Below, one piece after another: positions 50,161-61,805 of a stretch of DNA of 64,000 nt. This DNA is from Dactylorhiza incarnata (Eukaryota > Streptophyta > Magnoliopsida > Asparagales > Orchidaceae), in assembly GCA_033032865.1 (NCBI GenBank), contig JAWHQI010000329.1, positions 1,798,001 to 1,862,000 on the forward strand, given 5' to 3'. Each line of letters begins with the position of its first letter. The first letter of the stretch is position 1. Position numbers and translations under genes: made by a program. The notes under the pieces were generated by a model. The model saw only the letters and a list, made by a program, of their open reading frames with translations. It was not told the origin of the DNA and did not search any database.

Positions 50161-51342
50161 TCTCCTGCCCGTCCTGACCTTTCTGCCTGGGGTGTACTTC
50201 AAGGTCAGCTGCTTGGTGTAAAGGGTCCGTGGACCCTAAATGTGGTGCTATGTTAGCTAGTCGGGATCGGCGAATGGAGCGGCGACCTCGCCGTGGTGTT
50301 GGAAGATGAAGATGTCGGAGCGAACGCAAGAGGTTGTTTTGTAGCCGAAGCGAGCATCTTGTAGTGGGCTTCGGGGAAGCAGAACCTTCGGGGTAAGCCA
50401 TCATGCTCCTTTCTTCTTCTGAATGTCTTGCCCTGTTCTCTCGTATTGCTTGATGCTGTTGAGGTGTTTGTGTGCCTGTTCTGCTGTCATTCATAGAAGC
50501 GCAGTTATTGTATTTGTTTTTATTATTTTGGATGATGACAGAGGGATTAAGTTTGCGAGTGTCCCTGTAAGGTAATAGCGACGTATTTCCTTGATCTTCC
50601 ATTTGTTGTGTTATTGAGTTCCTGAATTCTGGATTAGGTGTGTCCCTGTTTCTCCGTTCGTTCTGGGTTGGCGATCGTGGGTAATCCCTGTGATCGAAAA
50701 CGGGGTTAGCGTTAACATAATTAGGGATGCCTTTGTGGATGACTGAGTTTGGGGGTGTTGGTTCATCCATGTGGTTTGTGGAAGTGGGCTGTTGCTTGAT
50801 TCCGACCCGCATGATGTGTTCATCCTGTGGTCTCTTACCTGCAACTACATCATTAATATAAATGTTATTAGTGGCTTTATTTGGATTGAGAGGGGGGATG
50901 ACAAGAGATGTCTGTGAGTGAGGTGTCTCCCTGTGTTGTGCCGTTGAGTGTGGCGCCGCAGATGTGTCCTCTTGTTTGTTCCCGTTGAGTGTTGATAGGG
51001 ATCTGTAGACAGGAGCAATCCTCTTGTAGCTGCTGTAATGTCTAGGGGTCGAAGATAGATAGTTCTTCCTAGGTGGCTTCCTCAGGCAGGTGGCCTTCCC
51101 AGTGAATGAATGAGTGCTTGTGGAATTTTTGTATCGTCTATAGTTTGTGTTCTGTAATCTAAAATGTCTATAGGTTTTTGTTTTTGTTGAGTCTGAACAA
51201 TTGGTATGGGATGTGTGGAATGTCAGCGTTTGGATTGTGAAAATATGGTTTCAAAAGGGAGACATGAAAAATTGGATGCATCTTACATGTTGGTGGAAGG
51301 TTTAGCCGGTAAGCAACTACCCCGATGCGTTCAATTATTTTA
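50156..51342 (-). pseudogene. pol 3' end and downstream region of the 13.2 kb gypsy element
   Basis: Past the fold-back element, the minus strand (about 51200-51330) continues with integrase C-terminal sequence including [14 protein letters not shown] chromodomain-like WEGHLPEEAT motif followed by a stop lies near 51070-51110. Further on, a 218-codon frame (50156-50812) is polar and Asn/Arg-rich and not recognisable; it reaches the 3' LTR border and may be chance or a lineage-specific tail. Confidence 0.6.
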
Positions 51343-51757
51343 GGGCGCTGCTATTAGCCACGCAGTTTTGGCTAGTCGCACCACACTTTCTCCTATTTTT
51401 TCCCGCCTATTGGAAATACGCCTTGTACATGCATTTTTAGGAAAATTGTCCAACACGAAAGTTGTAGATTTCGACGAGATCTACAACTTTCGTGTTGAAC
51501 ACTTTTCCTAAAAATGCATGTACAAGGCGTATTTCCAAAATGCGCGAAACCTGGGTGTATTTCCAAAGTACGTCTTGTACATGCATTTTTAGGAAAAGTG
51601 TTCAACACGAAAGTTGTAGATCTCGTCGAAATCTACAACTTTCGTGTTGGGCAATTTTCCTAAAAATGCATGTACAAGGCGTATTTCCAAAAGGCGCGAA
51701 AAATTAGGAGAAAGTGTGGTGCGACTAGCCAAAACTGCGGTGCTAATAGCAGCGCCC
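51343..51757. mobile_element. Fold-back element of two palindromes (415 bp), TSD TTATTTTA
   Basis: The ends GGGCGCTGCTATTAGC and GCTAATAGCAGCGCCC are the tips of inverted repeats of about 80 bp with a few mismatches. Inside are two long palindromes (about 51410-51538 and 51557-51690). Each has arms of about 60 bp built from TACATGCATTTTTAGGAAAA and CAACACGAAAGTTGTAGAT. The 8-bp direct repeat TTATTTTA flanks it (51335-51342 and 51758-51765). Nearly the whole element is self-complementary and non-coding. It interrupts the integrase C-terminal reading frame. Confidence 0.9.
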
Positions 51758-54700
51758 TTATTTTATAAGTTCCATAATATAAAAGGCTAAATCGTTTACA
51801 TTTTCTTCTATGCAGGGTGTGTTGTTGATAAGGGTGGAGGCGAAGTAGGACCAAATCTCCAATTTGAAATTGTTTTTCTTTTCGTTTTTTTTGTCGGCCA
51901 TTGATTTCAATTTCTGTTGGGGTTGTTGTAGATTATTTTGTAAACATAATAATAGTAAAGATCTGTGATGTGGTGTGATGGTGGCCGGTGCAGATGACAT
52001 GCCACCCGTAGGTAGTGGGACAAAATAAGGTGGGGGTTGGCCGAAAACTGCCTCATAAGGTGTCATTCCGGTCGATTGATGAAAGCAAGGGTTATAGTGA
52101 TATTCAACCCAACTTAATAGTTCGGCCCAATGACGGGGATGTTGAAACGCAAACAATCGTAAATATTGATTTATACATCGATTAACGCGTTCGATCTGAC
52201 CATCGGATTGTGGATGGTAGGCCGAACTAAACTGAGTTTAGTACCGTTTGTTTTGAAATAATTCAATCAAAATTGACTTTAAAATATTGAGTCTCTATCC
52301 GAGACAATTGACTCGGGCATGCGGTGTATTTTCCCATAATAGTCCCAAAATACCTGTGCTACCAATGGTGCTGTGTAGTGTTGCGGCAAAGGGGCAAAAT
52401 GTGCTCTTTTGGATAAGCGATCGACCATAACCAAAATGGTTGTGAAGGATTTAGACGATGGTAGGTACGTGATAAAATCGATCGATATTTCCACCCAAAT
52501 TTGGGAGGGGATCGACAATGGCTGTAATAGACCAAACAAGTGTGAATTGCGACCTTTGGCCTTTTGGCAAAGATCACATTGTTGAATGTATTCCTGAACC
52601 GATTTGTGTAGTCCAGGCCACCAAAAATATAATGATAAACGTTTAAATGTAGTCGTAATACCTGAATGCACACATATTTTCGTATCGTGCACTTCCTTAA
52701 GTAAAATCGAGCGAAGGGGACAATCAGGTATATATAGTTTATATTTATAAAATAATTTTGGCCCAATGCGCACCCACTCGGCTATTGTTGCCGGCTGGGA
52801 ATCTAGAAGGCTCAGAATCTTCTTAGCATATGTCCGGGTGGTATAATAGATCTAAATCATGAAATAATGTTGAAACTAAGAAATATATATTTTGAAATTC
52901 TAAGTTATCATTGTTTTGAAGTGAATAGATCGAGCTAGGATCAGAATGTGATGGTTGTCTAGACAACGCATCCGCTGCTCGGTTGTCGCGCCCGGGCTTA
53001 TATTTAATTATGTAATTGAAACCCAACATTTTCGATAGGAATTTCTGCTGTTCGGGCATAGTTATAACTTGGGATGTTAGGTTATGTAGGGTTTTATGGT
53101 CGGTTAAAATTGTGAAGGATGTTCCTATCAAGTATTATTTGCCAATAGCGGCGTTGACTGCCAATAATTCTCGTGAATATGTGGATTTTGCTTGCTCTCT
53201 AGGAGTTAGCTTTTTACTAAAATAGGATATGAAGTGATTATTTTGTGATAACACTGCTCCTATGCTAACTCTGGACGCGTCACATTCTAAGACAAATGGT
53301 ATATCAAAATTAGGTAAGGAAAGAACCGGTGGTGTCATCAATAATGTTTTAAGGTTTTGAAAAGCTGCGGAAGTGTCGGTTGACCAGGCGAATTTTTCCT
53401 TAGCTAAGAGATCTGTGAGTGGCGCGGAAATGTTGGCGTAGTGCTGGATAAATCTTCGGTAATATCCCGCGAGTCCTAAAAATGAGCGCAGTTGTTTAAG
53501 TGTTTTAGGCTCTGGCCATTGTTTGATGACTTCCAGTTTTTCTGGGTTCGGTAATCAGTGGCGGATCCAGAAAATTATAAATGGGGGTGCACAAAAAATT
53601 TTAAAACACAGATGCTAGCGGGGTGAGTAGGAGGGTCGTGAGTCACATGTTGAAAATTAATTTTGGGGGTGCACATAGCTGAACTTGGTCTGCGAATAGC
53701 CAAATTTGGTCTGTGAATAGCCAACTTTGGTCTGCAAATAGCTAACTTTGGTCCGCGAATAGCCAATATTTGTCCCAAAACAAACTAGTTACGTGACGTG
53801 AGAACTTTTCATCTTATCAGAGCTGTTTCTCCCTCATCTGGCCACCGTTTTTGACATATAAGTAGTCAAAATTCATTGTCTCGACTAGAGGAATTCAAAT
53901 CCACTAACAATTTTGAAAAATAATGGGGGTGCACGTGTCCCTCGGGCCCCCCTCTGGATCCGCCCTGTCGGTAATACCCCTTTAGAGGAGATTACATGAC
54001 CCAAAAATTCGATTTCCCGTACTGCAAAGTTACATTTGGAACGTTTCAAATATAACGAGTGTTGTGATAACACCTGAAATACTGTTGTGAGATGTTGTGT
54101 ATGGTCTACTAGGTTAGAACTATAGATGAGAATATCATTAAAAAAAATTACCACAAACCGACGTAAAAAAGGTTGAAAAATCGAATTCATTAATGCTTGA
54201 AAAGAAGCCGGGGCATTGGTTAGACCAAACAGCATTACTAAAAATTCGTATAACCCTTGATATGTTCTAAACGCGATTTTGTGAATATTTCCTGTGTGCG
54301 TACAGATTTGATGATATCCGGAATGAAGGTCTAACTTAGAAAAAATGATGGCCCCAAACAGTTCGCCTAACAGTTCGTCAATTGTTGGCATGGGAAAGCT
54401 GTCTTTAATAGTAAGTGTGTTGAGAACTCGATAATCGATACAAAATCTCCAAGAACCATCTTTTTTCTTTATTAACAATACCGGTGAACTAAAAGATGAA
54501 GTGCTTGGTCGTATTAAGCCGTTTTTTAACATTTCGTCTATTAAACGTTCAATCTCATTTGTATGAATATACGAGTATCTATAAGGTCTTACTTTTGCGA
54601 TTTTTGATTCATCCATTAAGGGTATTTTATGATCAATTTGCCTAACGGGTGGTAGTGATGAAGGGACCGAGAATAAAGAGGCGAAATTATCTAGTAGTAT

Positions 54701-55330
54701 AGTAATTTCGACACTGTGTTCTTGGGTGATAGGATCATTACTGATAGAGTGTGGTGGTGGGACGGCTTGAAGGCACATAATGATCGTTTCAAAAGAATCT
54801 TGGGCTATTAATTTATTTAATTGTGTCGGGATATATGTTCCGAATTGAGGGTGAGCAAAACCTTAATAGTGCAGTTTTTATTATTGTATTAAAATGAAAT
54901 TTGTAATGATTTATAATCAATAGTAACTGATCATAATATTTCAAACCATTGAAAGCCTAGAATTATTTCCGTGCCATGAAGGTCCGTTATAAACAAATTC
55001 GTTAGAAAAGAAAGTCCTGGATGGTTAACGAAACATTCAAACAAGCTTCCTTGCAAAGCATGGTATTGTCATTCCCGACATGAATTTTAAAAGGTGTACA
55101 AGGAGAAATAGGTAATTTGTGAAAACGTGTGGCACGTTTGGTAATGAAATTATGTGTACTTCCTTTATCAAGAAAGATGTGGACTAAACCTATTGAGCCT
55201 TCTACTCGTAATGATTTGGGGAATAATTTCCAGTTAACGCATTACACTTATCTTGGATTTAATTATCGAATTTGAAGTGGACGCATCCAAAATATGCGTC
55301 GGGTCAAATTGTTCATCAATGTCGCCTTCA
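51758..55330 (-). pseudogene. pol of the 13.2 kb gypsy element, multiply broken
   Basis: A decayed protease region near 55160-55190 reads DKGSTHNF where DSGS is usual. RT (about 53968-54778) has WRFCIDYRVLNTLT and LFGLTNAPASFQ, and the catalytic motif reads FFND instead of F/YxDD. A MITE (53556-53967) splits pol between RT and RNase H. RNase H (53135-53341) has LECDASRVSIGAVLSQ, with more at 52823-53131. Integrase (52279-52773) has CDLCQKAKG and FTTILVMVDRLSKRAHF, then a frameshift, then WVEYHYNPCFHQSTGMTPYE (51758-52156). The fold-back element interrupts the C-terminal module. Confidence 0.9.
53556..53967. mobile_element. hAT MITE copy 2 (412 bp), TSD TCGGTAAT
   Basis: TCGGTAAT lies at 53548-53555 and 53968-53975. 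Ends are CAGTGGCGGATCCAGA and TCTGGATCCGCCCTG. The interior is shared with 18164-18555, including several repeats of AATAGCCAA(A/C)TTTGG. It lies within the gypsy pol between RT and RNase H. Confidence 0.92.
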
Positions 55331-56611
55331 TAAAAGTATATTGTAGATTTATTTTTACATTTATGGTCGCGGGTGTACTTTTCTTCACATGTAAAACATT
55401 GTCCTTTGTCTCGGCGAGTTTGAATTTCGGCGGGCGATAATCGTTTGATACTAGATTTTTTCGAACATTTGATTTAAAAGTGCTCGTGTGTTGTGGATGT
55501 TTTGTATCCCAAGGCTTTTATACTTTGTGTTCGTCTAGAAATTGATCTTCAAAGAGTCTAGCTAAACGAAAAGTGTTGTATAAAGAAGTGGGTGGTTGAG
55601 CCGTAATTGACGTTTAATATATGGTTTAAGGCCTGAAATAAAATTACGGCGTAAAATATCTAGTGATAGACCCTCAATTTGGCAAGATAACATTTCAAAA
55701 GATTCTTGATAAGAAGCAACGGAACCAGTTTGCATTAGTTTATTAAACTTACCTAATGGGTCTACGTAGTCGGTGGCTCCGAATCGATCGTGAATTGCGT
55801 ATTTGAATGTAGCCCAATCCAGACACATACCATCACGAAGCAGTCCTTGAAACCATGTTGCCGCCGGTATCTCTAAGTGCATAGAGGCTAAGAAGAGATA
55901 GTCCAAAAGATTCGTCTGATGATAACGGAAATATAACTCAGCCTTGTATAACCAATTGGTTGGATCGCCAGACGAGAAATGTGGGAAATCCAATCTAGCC
56001 TTCGGTGATTTGGCCGTATCATGAATGCGCGGGGGATTATCGAGGACATATGTTGAAGGTCGGGGGGGGGGGGGGGGGGGGGGGTTGGTAATATTCTGGG
56101 CTGAATATGGAGGGAAATGGAAATTTAGGTTAGGGTAGTTTTGAGGTTGTGGTTGAGGGAGTTGATATTTTGAAGAGTAATATCGTGGTGCCTGATTGGG
56201 TAGAAAAACAGGGTTGGTTGGTGGACAAGGCTGGGAAATTCCAGAGTAAACGAAATCTGTATTAATTGGATTTGCCAGAGTCGAAGAAGAGGGCTGGCCG
56301 TCTCCCAGCGTTGGGTGGCCGTGCGGGAAAATGGCGAGAGGGTGTGGATACGACTGAGTGTGGCAAGAATCTGTTGATGTTGCCGTTATTTGCGGTGGTA
56401 AGGAACTTTTGCCGGCTGTGAACGACCGGGCGAGGCCCTGCATCTCCGATCTGAATTCTTTGAATTCTCGGTAGAAGTCGTGGTTTGCCGTCGTTGTGTT
56501 GTCGTGATTCTGTTGGGTAAGTGCTACAACGGCGGAAATCTTCTGAAGTTCTTGAGAAAACTGATCGTGGTGAGCTTGGATTGTGGCCTGAATCGCCGCC
56601 GTCTGCTCCAT
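55330..56611 (-). pseudogene. gag of the 13.2 kb gypsy element, broken
   Basis: A 349-codon frame (55562-56611) starts MEQTAAIQATIQAHHDQ. It has a coiled N-terminal part, a Pro/Tyr-rich linker with a G homopolymer at 56060-56083, and the capsid core (ARLDFPHFSSGDPTNWLYKA, ATWFQGLL, FGATDYVDPLGK). The nucleocapsid motif CFTCEEKYTRDHKC follows in another frame near 55375-55410. The ATG lies about 50 bases inside the site where the copia element inserted. Confidence 0.82.
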
Positions 56612-56663
56612 GTAATGAAGATGGCGATTGTCCAGATCCTACCATGTGATTGGACGCGCGGTC

Positions 56664-57574
56664 TGTTAAATTTTTGTGTGCTTCTACTCAAGTGCACCAA
56701 TGATGAACAAACAAAGAAGAACTCTTTATACTAGACAATTGAATTACAAAGAGAAGCTGACTACAAGGTGCATACACCTTGAATCACGTCAGCTGATGAT
56801 ATATAATAAAACAACAACTTGTCGCGGACAAGGTCCGCTTCTCCACTCTCCCCTTCATAGTGCACTCTGCACTCTCCACCTCTCGCCGAGGTATGGATTG
56901 GGGTCTCCTCGGGTGTAGGCACACTCCCACTCTCTCAACTCTTCTCTTCTCTTTCACCTCTACTCTCTCTTGAATCTCTCTCTTCGCATTCGCATTAGCG
57001 CCTTACAGGGGGGGGGGGTATTTATAGAAAACACACAAAGAGACACAAAGAGGGGGGGGGGGGGGGGGGGGGGCACCACCTTTGCATGCATGCACGTACA
57101 CATCATTGCATGCCCATATACAGGACTTCTCCAAGCAAGCTAGCCACCTTCACCTCTCACTCCACTCGGCAAGCTAGCACTCGCCTCCTCCTCTCTCCAC
57201 TTGGCAGCCCACTTCCATGCTCCACTCGCCCACTACAAGGCCCACTCGGCAAGGACACACATGGCAACCCCCTCACCAACTCCATATGGCAGCCCCATCT
57301 TGCTTCCACTCGCCTACATCACTAGGCAGCCCCCTCTCCACTTCTCCACTCTCCCCTTACACAGCATCCCCCTCCCACGATTCTACTCGCCACCCACAAG
57401 AGGCAGCCCACACCAATCCACTCGCCAGCACACTCACTCACATTGGACTCGCCAGCTGCACTTGGCCCACTCGCCCAGCACCTCTCTTCTCCACTCGCCT
57501 GGCAGCACCAACTCACCTCCCCTCTCACTTCCACTCGCCTCCCCCTCTCTCCAGCTCCACTTCAAACTTCAACA
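56664..57574 (-). repeat. 3' LTR of the copia element (911 bp)
   Basis: Collinear with 61806-62725. G homopolymers near 57009 and 57053. A TATTTATAG stretch near 57020 could be the TATA box on the minus strand. Confidence 0.93.
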
Positions 57575-60333
57575 CTCCCCCTTGAAGTGAGCTTCAGGGA
57601 CGACTCCGAGGCAAGCGCGAAGCTTCTTGAACGGCCCTGCAGATAGGGGCTTTGTAAAGATGTCCGCCAGGTTCTCTTCACTCCGCACGTGCTCCACCGC
57701 AAGCGAGCCACCCAACAACTTCTCTCGGATGAAGTGGTGCTCGATCTCTATGTGCTTTGTCCTTGCGTGACACATTGGGTTGGTTGCCAGCTTCAGAGCG
57801 CTCTCGTTGTCGCCACGCAGCACAGTAGGTTCGCTGACCTTCTCATCCACATCTTCCACCAGCCTCCTCAGCCAGACACACTCCTTAGCTGTAAGGACGA
57901 CGCCTTGTACTCGACCTCAGTGGTGGAAACGGAAATGAATTCCTGCTTCTTGCTGCACCACGAGATGGCAGTGGCTCCACACATAAACACGTAACCTGAC
58001 GTCGACTTGCGGTCATCAGCGTCACCTGCGTAATCTGCATCTGTGTAGCCATGCAGCTTGAAGTCGTTCCTCCCTCCATAGAACAACCCCATCTCCAGGG
58101 TCCCCTTCACATACTTCAGTATTCCCTTGGCTGCCTCCAGACGAGGCTTCCGCGGCTCCTGCATGTACCGACTCACTCGGCCGACAGCAAAGGCGATGTC
58201 CGGCCTTGTGATGGTCAGATAGATAAGGCTCCCCGCCAATGCCCGGAAGATCTTCGGATTAGGAAGAATCCTCCCTTCTTCCTTCCGAAGCTTCAGCCCA
58301 ACCTCCAGTGGAACGGAGGTGCTCTTGCCCTCCTTCATGCCGAACCTCTCGACAATCTTCTCGGCATAAGCCTTCTGGGTCACGAGCAGCCCGCCACTTC
58401 TCTTCTCCACTTGAAGTCTAAGGAAATGGTGCAGTTCACCAAGATCCTTCATCTCAAACCGGATGGCTAGTTGTTGTCTCAGCGCCGCGACCTCTTCACC
58501 GTTGTTCCCGGTCACGATCATGTCGTCGACGTACAACAGCACCAGCACGTGAAGATCTCCACTCTTCTTCACGAACATGCTAGAGTCTGTGTCTGAGGCA
58601 TCGTAACCACAGAACTGCAGATACTCTGCAATCTTCCCATACCAGACTCTCGGCGCCTGTTTCAACCCATAGAGGGCCTTCTTCAGCTTGCAGACATGAC
58701 GTGGCTGAGACTTGGACACGTATCCAGGTGGTTGCACCATGAATATGTCCTTGTCTATCTCTCCGTATAGGAATGCATTCTTCACGTCCAGCTGCCACAG
58801 CTTCCACCCTCTGCACGCTGCTAGGGCAATGACCGTCCTCACCGACGTCATCTTCGCTACAGGACTGAAGGTCTCCTCATAGTCCTCTCCATAGGTTTGT
58901 GAGAAACCTCGAGCGACAAGCCTAGCCTTGTACCGCTCCACTTCTCCATCAGCTCTCTTCTTCACCTTGTACACCCACTTGCAGGTGACAGGCTTGATGC
59001 CCTCCACCATGGGAACAAGGTCCCATGTCTCGTTCTTCTTCAGGGCCTCCATCTCCTCATCCATGGCCACATCCCACTCCTTGTTGCCTACAGCATCTTC
59101 AAAGCGGGCAGGTTCCCTCTCGTCGAGTGGTCCTGCGAAGAAGCAAGAGACCAAACTCACGAAGTTCCCCTCCTTATAGCGAGCAGGCGGGACGATGGTC
59201 CGCTTCGACCTCCTCAAGGCTTGGCCACTTTCTACCGCTCTGGTAGACTCCTCCTCTCCAGCTCCTCCTTCAACTTCTCTTGAAGCAGCGCTCCCCCTGC
59301 TTCTAGAGCTTGAAGCTCCACCTGAGCCAGAAGCTCCCCCTGAGCCAGATGCTCCCCTTGAGCTAGATGGCGATGGGGAACTTGGAGATACCTCCAACTC
59401 CACCATAGAGTCCTTAGTGACTCTCTCTTCTCCTTCCCTGCTTGATTCTCCACTCTCCGACAACACCATAGAAGAGACTCCCTGATACGAGATCAGTTCG
59501 TCAAACACAACGTCGCGCGAGACGACAAACTTGTGGGTCTGCGGGTTCATGCACTTCCATCCCTTCTTCCTCTCGTCGTAGCCGATGAAGACACACTTCC
59601 TCGCCTTCGGCTCCAACTTGGTTCTCTCAGCCTCTGGAACGTGCACGAAGCAGGTAGAGCCAAACACCCTCATGTGACTCACATTTGGCTTCTCCCCGAA
59701 CATGAGTTGGTGTGGAGACACCATCCTGTTGGGACTCAGAGGTAGCTGGTTGATCACATGGGTGGCACATGCCATTCCCTCCGCCCATAAGGCTTTGGGA
59801 ATCCCCTTGGCATGTAGCCAACTCCTGGTAGTCTCCACCAGATGGCGGATCTCCCTCTCCGCGACCCCATTTTGCTGAGGGGTGTGGGCGCAGGAGAGCT
59901 CTCGTCGGATGCCGCATTTCCTGCAGAAAGAGTTGAAAGCGTTAGAGGTAAACTCTCCCCCGTTATCACTTCTCAACTTCTTCACCCTCAGGTTCAGCCT
60001 CCCCTCCACTAGTTCCTTCAACTCCTGGAACTTCTCAAACACATCCGCCTTCTCCCTCATGGAGTTCACCCACGTGTAGCGAGTGTAATCATCCACCAAG
60101 ACCAGCGCATACTTGTTTCCTCCATAGGTCAGGGTGGCGCACGGCCCCATCACATCAGCATGTATGCACTCAAGAGGTGCCCTACACCTGGTCTCCGACT
60201 TGTCAAATGGAAGTCTATGTGACTTTCCAAACTGACAACCCTCACACACACGGTCGTCGCCGCAAGAAGAGAGATTGGGCAGGCCAGACACCAGGCCCTT
60301 CGCCGCTATCATCTTCAACTTGTCCATCCCCAC
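57569..60333 (-). pseudogene. copia integrase, RT and RNase H
   Basis: An 821-codon frame (57868-60333) contains the integrase zinc region (CEGCQFGKSHRLPF), core (HADVMGPC, YALVLVDDYTRYTWV, TPQQNGVAEREIR) and a Ser-rich linker. RT has WKLWQLDVKNAFLYGEI and an intact YVDDMIV motif. RNase H has HGYTDADYAGDADDRKST. A frameshift near 57865 moves the last 95 or so codons (HARTKHIEIEHHFIREKL, NLADIFTKPL) to another frame (57569-57859). The catalytic motifs seen are otherwise conserved, so decay is slight. Confidence 0.93.
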
Positions 60334-61755
60334 GTGACCCAGCCTCTCATGTCAGATCGCTGCGCCGTCGTTGGTCTTCAGCTTGTCCACATAGGCACTT
60401 GCAGACAAAACATACAAGTCCTTCACCCTTCTCCCGGTGAGCGTGACATCAGCATCAACTGAAGACAGGTTCTTCAGGAACTTCACCTCCTTCGGTCCGA
60501 ACAACACGTGGTATCCTGCATCCACTGCATTCGCAACCGAGAAGAGGTTCTTCTTCATGCCCGGCACGTGATACACACTCTTCAGTGTCACGAGCTTCTC
60601 TTCACTTCCCAGGGATACCATCCCTTCCTTCTCAACTGGATGCACCGTATCATCCGCCGTGATGATAGCATCAGTTCCACCATATGCCTTCAAGGAGGCA
60701 AACTTAGACACATCTCTAGTGAGATGGTGCCCGCAACCGGAGTCCACTATCCAGTCGTTCTCAAAGATGACGGAGGCTAAGGCATCGACCGACGTTGCCG
60801 TCATCTCAGCCAAGAAACAGTTGTCTCCGCCTTCACCAGCCTGGTGACCTCCACCTCTTCCTCCACCTCTTCGATGGTCTCCACCTCTCTGATGGTCTCC
60901 ACCTCTCTCAGCAACATGACCGGCCTTGAGATTAGATCGACACTCCTTTGCCATGTGCCCGTACTTCTTGTAGGCAAAGCACAGGGGTCTCCCCCTCTGG
61001 TCATAAGGAGGGAGGAAGTTCTCTCTAACTCCCTGAGAGGACGTTGAAGGTCCATCTCCGGAGTTCTTCTTCTTCTTGTCCCAAGGCTTCCTCTTGCCTG
61101 AGAATAACGCCTCGCTATCTCCTCCTGAGATAGACACTCCTGACATCTGCTTCGCCAAGCTCTCCTGTGACGACAGCAGGTTCTCTAGCTCCAGTAAGGT
61201 GGGCTGAGTAGCCCATCCTTGCACGGACGTGATAAACGGAACATACTCCTTCCGCAGACCTCGGAGTATGTGCCTTTTCAGCTTCGCCTCTGAGATCGGC
61301 TCGTCAGGATCCAAGGCCGAGATCTCAGCACACAGGTTCTTCACCTTCAAGAAGAAGGTGGATATCGACAACTCTCCCTGAGTGGACCGCGCCAAATCAT
61401 TCTCCAGGAACTGTAGCCGCGCTACGTTCTTCTTGTTGAATAGCCCATCAAGGGCACTCCAGATCTCTGACGCTGACTTGCACCTCATGATGTGGTCGAA
61501 CAAGTCAGGAGAGATAGCTCTCTTCAAGGTGAACTCCGCCTTGGCATTGGTCTTCCTCCAAGCTCTCACAGCTAGACCATTGTCATCGATAGGAAACACT
61601 TCTGCCTGCTCTTCTCCTCCAACGACCTCCCATAGGTCCTCTCCAAGCAGGTAACTCTCCATGCATGACTTCCACTTCTTGTAGTTGGTCTGGGTGAGCA
61701 GCTCAATGCCTAGTCCTCTCGCATAACCTCCTCCGCCGTCCATCTTGATTGTCAA
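60334..61755 (-). pseudogene. copia gag and protease region
   Basis: A 467-codon frame (60352-61755) begins MTIKMDGGGGYARG; LLTQTNYKKWKSCMESYL is the copia Gag start. The knuckle reads CFAYKKYGHMAKEC, with Tyr in place of the second Cys of the CCHC motif. The protease site is WIVDSGCGHHLT. A single TGA at about 60349-60351 separates it from the rest of pol, which stays in the same frame. Confidence 0.9.
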
Positions 61756-61805
61756 CCTTGAACCTAGATAGCACGCGCCGCTTCAGCAACCACCCTCTGA
61801 TACCA

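Noticed and set aside
57086..57590. Pro/Ser/His-rich frames, repeated at 62156-62742
   Set aside because: Low-complexity translations of the CT-rich copia LTR, present in both LTR copies.
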